Of a stretch of 11,787 bases of DNA, positions 7,024 through 11,787 are shown piece after piece. The notes under the pieces are model-generated. The model was not told the DNA's origin. It worked only from the letters and a program-made list of their open reading frames with translations, and searched no databases. Made by a program: the position numbers and the translations under genes. Source of the DNA: JARRJY01 sp037388705 (GTDB taxonomy: Bacteria; Pseudomonadota; Gammaproteobacteria; UBA6429; Thiohalophilaceae); contig JARRJY010000084.1 of the NCBI GenBank assembly GCA_037388705.1, forward strand, positions 1 through 11,787, given 5' to 3'. The stretch's first letter is position 1; each line of letters starts with the position of its first letter.

Positions 7024-8145
7024 ATGTGCGACTCAATTGACTTTTTATCACTGGCTTTACCCGGTGTTCAGGCCTTACAGCCATATCAGCCAGGCAAACC
7101 TATTGAAGAACTGGAACGTGAGTACGGTATTCGTGAGGCTATCAAGCTCGCTTCAAATGAAAATCCACTTGGCCCCAGCCCCAAAGCCATTACATCTATT
7201 AAAAATGAACTGGATGAACTGGCACGTTATCCTGATGGCAACGGCTTCGCATTAAAAGAAAAGTTAGCCAATAAACTTAATGTTAGTGCTAATCAAATAA
7301 CCCTGGGTAATGGGTCTAATGATGTACTGGAGTTACTGGCGCGAGCCTACGTGGGTGTGGATGACCAGGTCATCTTTTCCCAGCATGCATTTGCCGTTTA
7401 TCCGATCGTGACCCAGGTGGTTGGCGGCAAGGCAATCATAACCCCGGCAAAAGAGTGGGGACATGATCTTGATGCCATGCAGAAGGCCATTACTGATCGT
7501 ACACGTTTGATCTTTGTGGCAAACCCTAACAATCCAACCGGCACCTGGTTAAGTGGTGATGCATTAAAAGAGTTTATTGCTTCAGTGCCGGAAAATATCC
7601 TGGTTGTACTTGATGAAGCCTATTATGAATATGCGATTCATCCTTCAATGCAGGCGGAAGGTTATATAAGTGCACTAAACTGGTTATCAGAATTTAACAA
7701 CCTGGTAATAACACGCACATTCTCCAAGGCATATGGACTGGCAGGGTTACGTATCGGTTTTGCCGTTTCTAACTCGCAAGTGGCCGATATTTTAAATCGC
7801 GTACGTCAACCCTTTAACGTCAACAGCATGGCGATGTCTGCGGCTGAAATAGCTTTGACTGATGATGAGTTTATTGAGAAAAGTGTGCAGCTCAATTCAA
7901 CGGGTATGAAAGAGCTGATATCTGAATTTAATGATATGGGGCTACAATACATTCCGTCAGTGGGGAATTTTATCTGTGTCAGGGTAGGGAATGGTACAGA
8001 AGTTTATGAAGGATTGCTCAGGGAAGGCGTTATTGTTCGCCCAGTTGCAAATTATGAAATGCTGGAATACCTGCGTGTGACAATTGGCACGGAAAAAGAA
8101 AACCGGCGTTTTATTGCTGCCTTAAAGAAAGTATTAAATAAATGA
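7024..8145 (+). CDS. hisC: Histidinol-phosphate aminotransferase (HisC2 type)
   Basis: This fold-type I PLP aminotransferase normally converts imidazole-acetol phosphate and glutamate to histidinol phosphate. Paralogues placed among aromatic genes, like Pseudomonas hisC2, are thought also to transaminate phenylpyruvate, hydroxyphenylpyruvate or arogenate-pathway substrates. The 373-residue product shows the N-terminal LPGVQALQPYQPGKP, SNENPLGPSP (44-53), RYPDGNGF, NPNNPTGT (168-174), DEAYYEY with Asp197, and TFSKAYGLAGLRIGF with the PLP-binding Lys235 and Arg243. The length is normal. The gene lies 30 bases after pheA with an AT-rich leader and no clear Shine-Dalgarno sequence. Its TGA overlaps the tyrA ATG by four bases (ATGA), indicating coupled translation. 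Its place between pheA and tyrA supports an aromatic role, which is an inference. Confidence 0.93.
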   Translation: MCDSIDFLSLALPGVQALQPYQPGKPIEELEREYGIREAIKLASNENPLGPSPKAITSIKNELDELARYPDGNGFALKEKLANKLNVSANQITLGNGSNDVLELLARAYVGVDDQVIFSQHAFAVYPIVTQVVGGKAIITPAKEWGHDLDAMQKAITDRTRLIFVANPNNPTGTWLSGDALKEFIASVPENILVVLDEAYYEYAIHPSMQAEGYISALNWLSEFNNLVITRTFSKAYGLAGLRIGFAVSNSQVADILNRVRQPFNVNSMAMSAAEIALTDDEFIEKSVQLNSTGMKELISEFNDMGLQYIPSVGNFICVRVGNGTEVYEGLLREGVIVRPVANYEMLEYLRVTIGTEKENRRFIAALKKVLNK

Positions 8146-9014
8146 CAAAACCATTAATTAACAAGTTGTGTGTAATTGGTGTCGGACTGATCGGAGGTTC
8201 ACTGGCGCGTGCATTACGTAAAGCTGGTGCAGTTAGCCATATTGTTGGTGCTGGACGTGATGAAACACATTTAAAACGTGCCCAGGAACTTGGTGTTATT
8301 GATTCTTTCAGTACTGATCTGGGGAAGGCGGTTAGTGATGCTGACATGATTGTGCTGGCGGTTCCCCTCGGCGCCATGCGTACCGTTATGCAACAAATAA
8401 AAAACCACATTACTTATAAATCTGTGCTTACTGATGTAGGCAGTGCTAAAAATAGCGTGATACATGATGCGAAGAATGTGTTCGGAAGCTTGCCAGCCAA
8501 TTTTGTACCTGGGCATCCTATAGCAGGTACGGAGCTAAGTGGTGTGGAAGCCTCGTTTGCTGAACTCTATAAAAACCGTCGCATCATTGTTACACCACAT
8601 GAAGAAAGTGACAGCGATGCAACAGAAAAAGTAAAAGCCATGTGGCAAGCATGTGGCGCTGAAGTTGTGGAAATGAATCCCCAGCATCATGATGAAATAC
8701 TTGCTGCAACCAGTCATTTACCCCATATGCTGGCGTACGGCCTGGTTGATACCCTGGCGCGTATGGATGATAGCCAGGAGATTTTTGATTTCGCCGCGGG
8801 TGGATTTAAGGACTTCACGCGTATTGCTTCCAGTGATCCGAATATGTGGCATGACATATGCCTGGCAAATCATGAAGCGCTGGTACCGGTACTGGAAAAA
8901 TTCAGTGATGAATTGCGTCAACTGGCTGATGCAGTACGTAATAGTGATAGTGATTTCATCAAGAAAACATTTAACCGGGCCAAGCAGGCTCGTGACAAGT
9001 TCTGTAATGATTAA
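8142..9014 (+). CDS. tyrA: Prephenate (or arogenate) dehydrogenase, monofunctional
   Basis: TyrA oxidatively decarboxylates prephenate to 4-hydroxyphenylpyruvate with NAD(P) (or arogenate to tyrosine) in the cytoplasm. The 290-residue protein has an N-terminal Rossmann motif VIGVGLIGGSLA (11-22), the AVPLGAM segment, TDVGSAK with Ser101, GHPIAGTE with His125 (the catalytic-region His of the family), and TSHLPH at 190-195, followed by the helical dimerisation domain with FAAGGFKDFTRIASSDP. There is no chorismate mutase domain and no ACT domain, unlike the enteric fused enzyme. It overlaps hisC by four bases and ends 9 bases before aroA. In Pseudomonas the tyrA and aroA equivalents are fused into one protein; here a TAA (9012-9014) keeps them separate. 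Prephenate and arogenate use cannot be told apart by eye. Confidence 0.94.
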   Translation: MTKPLINKLCVIGVGLIGGSLARALRKAGAVSHIVGAGRDETHLKRAQELGVIDSFSTDLGKAVSDADMIVLAVPLGAMRTVMQQIKNHITYKSVLTDVGSAKNSVIHDAKNVFGSLPANFVPGHPIAGTELSGVEASFAELYKNRRIIVTPHEESDSDATEKVKAMWQACGAEVVEMNPQHHDEILAATSHLPHMLAYGLVDTLARMDDSQEIFDFAAGGFKDFTRIASSDPNMWHDICLANHEALVPVLEKFSDELRQLADAVRNSDSDFIKKTFNRAKQARDKFCND

Positions 9015-9023
9015 GATTATGTT

Positions 9024-10352
9024 ATGAGTGGTTCAGACGTTATATTTAAAGTTTCACCAGGTGGTAAGTTAACTGGTTCGATTCGTGTGCCTGGTGATAA
9101 ATCCATTTCACATCGCAGCATAATGCTGGGCTCCCTTGCTGAAGGTACTACGCATGTTAGTGGATTTCTGGAGGGGGAAGATAACCTGGCTACCCTGAAC
9201 GCGTTTCGTGCCATGGGTGTAAATATCCAGGGACCTGAAAATAGTCATGTCACCATTGAAGGTGTAGGCATGCATGGTCTTAAAGCCCCGGCAATGACTC
9301 TTGATGTGGGCAATTCGGGAACATCTATTCGTTTGCTATCAGGTTTGTTAGCGGCTCAGAGCTTTGATTGTGTGTTGACCGGTGATAGTTCGTTGAGCAA
9401 ACGCCCCATGCGGCGGGTTACTGATCCACTTGTACAAATGGGTGCGATAGTTGAAACAACAGCGGAAGGTACTCCTCCACTCAAGATAAAAGGTAGCTCG
9501 GCATTAAAAGGCTTTCATTACAAGATGCCTGTTGCCAGTGCCCAGGTAAAATCCTGTCTGTTACTGGCAGGGCTTTATGCAGAAGGTGAAACCTGTGTCA
9601 CTGAGCCAGCTCCCACCCGTGACCACACAGAACGGATGCTGGAAGGTTTTGGTTACCAGGTTGAGCGCAAAGGCAGTACCGTTTGTGTCAAAGGTGGCGG
9701 TAAACTGCTTGCAACTGATATTGATGTTCCAGCGGATATTTCATCTGCTGCTTTCTTTTTAGTCGGGGCAAGTATTTCGCAAGGCTCAGACCTTACTTTG
9801 CAACATGTAGGCATGAATCCAACCCGTGATGGCGTGATTAATATCTTGCGATTAATGGGAGCGGATATTTTGGTTAGCAACGAACAAACCATTGGTGGCG
9901 AACCGGTTGCCGATATTCGTGTACGTAGTGCCAGGTTAAAAGGTATTCAAATACCTGAAGAGCAGGTGCCGTTGGCGATTGATGAATTCCCTGCCATTTT
10001 CATCGCAGCAGCCTGTGCCGATGGTGAAACAGTACTTACCGGTGCCCGGGAACTGCGCGTAAAGGAAAGTGACCGCATCCAGGTGATGGCAGATGGTATG
10101 CAAATTTTAGGAATCGATGCGCATCCGACCGAGGATGGTATCGTGATCCAGGGAAAAGGTAGCGAGGCAGAGGTTTTTGGTAGTGGCCAGGTGGATAGTC
10201 ACGGTGATCACCGTATTGCCATGTCCTTCACTATGGCAGCACTCAGGGCAGCAGGTCAAATCACCATTACTGATTGCGCCAATGTTAATACTTCATTTCC
10301 CGGCTTTATAAAATTATCGAGTGAAACCGGGATAAATATTCAACAAGGATAG
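9024..10352 (+). CDS. aroA: 5-enolpyruvylshikimate-3-phosphate synthase
   Basis: AroA joins shikimate 3-phosphate and phosphoenolpyruvate to give EPSP, the sixth shikimate step leading to chorismate. The 442-residue product shows GDKSISHRS (24-32), LDVGNSGTSIR (93-103), DSSLSKRPMRR, ASAQVKS (172-178), TRDHTER (199-205), MNPTRDG (265-271), DEFPAIF with Asp321, and the RELRVKESDR motif (343-352), then HGDHRIAMS near the C-terminus. The combination GDKS, SAQVK, RDHTE and NPTR is the pattern of class II EPSP synthases (Bacillus and Agrobacterium CP4 type). The PEP-site loop nevertheless has Gly99 (NSGT), where the CP4 enzyme has Ala. The start ATG is 9 bases after the tyrA stop with no strong ribosome site. 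Length and all motifs look intact. Confidence 0.97.
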   Translation: MSGSDVIFKVSPGGKLTGSIRVPGDKSISHRSIMLGSLAEGTTHVSGFLEGEDNLATLNAFRAMGVNIQGPENSHVTIEGVGMHGLKAPAMTLDVGNSGTSIRLLSGLLAAQSFDCVLTGDSSLSKRPMRRVTDPLVQMGAIVETTAEGTPPLKIKGSSALKGFHYKMPVASAQVKSCLLLAGLYAEGETCVTEPAPTRDHTERMLEGFGYQVERKGSTVCVKGGGKLLATDIDVPADISSAAFFLVGASISQGSDLTLQHVGMNPTRDGVINILRLMGADILVSNEQTIGGEPVADIRVRSARLKGIQIPEEQVPLAIDEFPAIFIAAACADGETVLTGARELRVKESDRIQVMADGMQILGIDAHPTEDGIVIQGKGSEAEVFGSGQVDSHGDHRIAMSFTMAALRAAGQITITDCANVNTSFPGFIKLSSETGINIQQG

Positions 10353-10362
10353 GTAATTCATA

Positions 10363-11787
10363 ATGAGTTCTATTAAACCTGTAATTTTGTCAGGGGGTTC
10401 GGGTACGAGGTTGTGGCCCTTGTCCAGGAAAATGTATCCGAAACAGTTTTTGCCTCTGGTTAATGACAAAAGTATGTTGCAGGAGACAGTTGAAAGACTT
10501 CAGGGGCTTTCTCAACTATCAGAATCAATCACCGTAGTCTGTAATGAGGAGCATCGCTTTTTAGTCGCTGAGCAAATCCGTGAAATTAATGTCGATATTG
10601 ATCATTTAATACTGGAACCTGAAGGAAGAAATACGGCACCGGCATTAACGTTAGCCGCGTTATCCAATCATTTAGATGGCAAGGATGACTATCTGTTGGT
10701 TTTGCCTGCTGATCATTCAATTCGCCAGATAAACGCATTCCAGGATGCCATTTCCGAAGCAGTGAAACTGGCAGAGAAAAATTACCTGGTTACTTTTGGT
10801 ATTGTTCCCACGCGGGCAGAAACTGGTTACGGATATATTCAACTGGGTGATACAGTTGATGATAAGAGCAATAAAATTAACCAGTTTGTTGAAAAACCTG
10901 ATCATATTACAGCCCAGCAATATCTGGATTCCGGGGACTACTTATGGAACAGTGGTATGTTTATGATGAAAACATCCGTCTGGCTAGAAAGTATCAGGCA
11001 ATTTCAGCCAGAAATTCTACGCTGTTGTGAAGCAGCGATGGCTGATAGAAGTATTGATCAGGACTTCCTGAGGCCTGGTCGAGAGTCATTCAAAGGGTGT
11101 CCTTCAGACTCCATTGATTATGCCGTTATGGAAAAAGTGGTAGAGACTTCAGATATGCATGCCGCAGTTATTCCGCTTGATGCCGGGTGGTCTGATGTAG
11201 GAGCCTGGACTGAATTATGGAACCTTGGTGAAAAAGATGAGCACGGCAATGTCACAAAAGGCGATGTTGTAAGTATAGATACAAAAGACTCTATGGTGTT
11301 TGGTAGGGATCGGCTGATAGCCACAATAGGTGTTGAAAATGCAGTAATTGTCGAAACCGTTGACGCTGTATTAGTAGCCAACAAGGATAATGCGCAGGAT
11401 ATCAAGAAAATTGTTGAACTAATCAATGAACAGGAACGAGGTGAGCACCTACATCATCGTTGTGTCTATCGTCCATGGGGTAATTATGACAGTATTGATA
11501 ATGGACATCGCTTCCAGGAAAAACGGATTACTGTCAAGCCGGGAGCGGCCCTGTCTTTACAGATGCATCAGCACCGGGCAGAACACTGGATAGTGGTAAC
11601 GGGTACTGCAAAAGTTACCAGGGGCGAAGAGGTGTTCCTAGTTGGTGAAAATGAATCGACTTATATCCCCATTGGCATGAAACATCGACTGGAAAATCCT
11701 GGCACTATCCCGTTGGAAATTATCGAAGTCCAGCCAGGCAGTTATCTGGGTGAAGATGATATTACTCGATTTGACGATGTTTATGGC
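10363..11787 (+). CDS. manC: Bifunctional mannose-1-phosphate guanylyltransferase/mannose-6-phosphate isomerase, 3' end cut by window edge
   Basis: This type II enzyme makes GDP-mannose from mannose 1-phosphate and GTP. It often also isomerises fructose 6-phosphate to mannose 6-phosphate, feeding O-antigen, alginate-like or other exopolysaccharide. The frame is open for 475 codons to the window end. Family length is about 475-485, so only a few residues are missing. The N-terminal nucleotidyltransferase domain has the signature GGSGTRLWPLSR (11-22) followed by MYPKQFLPL, then EPEGRNTAPA, PADH, ETGYGYI, FVEKP (175-179) and DAGWSDVGAW. The C-terminal cupin isomerase domain starts near RPWGNY (370-375), with KRITVKPG and the metal-binding QMHQHRAEHW (400-409). 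An AAGGATAGG stretch (10345-10353) precedes the ATG. It begins 10 bases after aroA, so it is probably co-transcribed. algA and cpsB are equivalent names. Confidence 0.95.
   Translation, partial: MSSIKPVILSGGSGTRLWPLSRKMYPKQFLPLVNDKSMLQETVERLQGLSQLSESITVVCNEEHRFLVAEQIREINVDIDHLILEPEGRNTAPALTLAALSNHLDGKDDYLLVLPADHSIRQINAFQDAISEAVKLAEKNYLVTFGIVPTRAETGYGYIQLGDTVDDKSNKINQFVEKPDHITAQQYLDSGDYLWNSGMFMMKTSVWLESIRQFQPEILRCCEAAMADRSIDQDFLRPGRESFKGCPSDSIDYAVMEKVVETSDMHAAVIPLDAGWSDVGAWTELWNLGEKDEHGNVTKGDVVSIDTKDSMVFGRDRLIATIGVENAVIVETVDAVLVANKDNAQDIKKIVELINEQERGEHLHHRCVYRPWGNYDSIDNGHRFQEKRITVKPGAALSLQMHQHRAEHWIVVTGTAKVTRGEEVFLVGENESTYIPIGMKHRLENPGTIPLEIIEVQPGSYLGEDDITRFDDVYG

Noticed and set aside
8689..9027. 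112-codon + strand frame overlapping the end of tyrA
   Set aside because: It is rich in Trp, Arg and Ile in an off frame of the well-supported tyrA, so it is a shadow of that gene.

Overview
The window is bacterial chromosomal DNA with moderate GC, densely packed and with every real gene on the + strand. Gene order and protein sequences point to an uncultured or non-model gammaproteobacterium. GyrA closely follows the E. coli protein, and the run gyrA-serC-pheA-hisC-tyrA-aroA matches the well-known Pseudomonas-type cluster. I cannot place it more finely by eye.

Layout: (1) 1-789, the 3' part of rmlD (dTDP-4-dehydrorhamnose reductase), cut by the window edge. (2) 790-995, a 206-base non-coding gap holding the likely gyrA promoter (extended -10 at 914-922) and a small leader hairpin. 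(3) 996-3616, gyrA, broken in this sequence by a perfect 74-base tandem duplication that shifts the reading frame. (4) 3674-10352, a tight biosynthetic run: serC, a short-form serA, pheA, hisC, tyrA and aroA, with gaps of 57 bases or less and one 4-base overlap. (5) 10363-11787, manC/algA-type bifunctional GDP-mannose pyrophosphorylase/phosphomannose isomerase, almost complete, running off the end.

The middle genes form a coherent serine and aromatic amino acid block. SerA and SerC make phosphoserine. AroA makes EPSP on the way to chorismate. PheA and TyrA convert chorismate or prephenate to the Phe and Tyr precursors. HisC supplies an aminotransferase for histidine and probably also aromatic amino acids. 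The block sits between two nucleotide-sugar genes (dTDP-rhamnose and GDP-mannose), which suggests it lies beside or inside a surface-polysaccharide region. manC starts 10 bases after aroA, where Pseudomonas-type clusters continue with cmk-rpsA.

I see no previously undescribed system, RNA gene, mobile element or CRISPR array. The most notable observations are two structural lesions in neighbouring genes: the gyrA duplication, and an apparent in-frame loss of 12 codons from serC between the PLP-binding Asp and Lys. The gyrA lesion, in an essential gene, looks more like an assembly artefact than biology; the serC one could be either.
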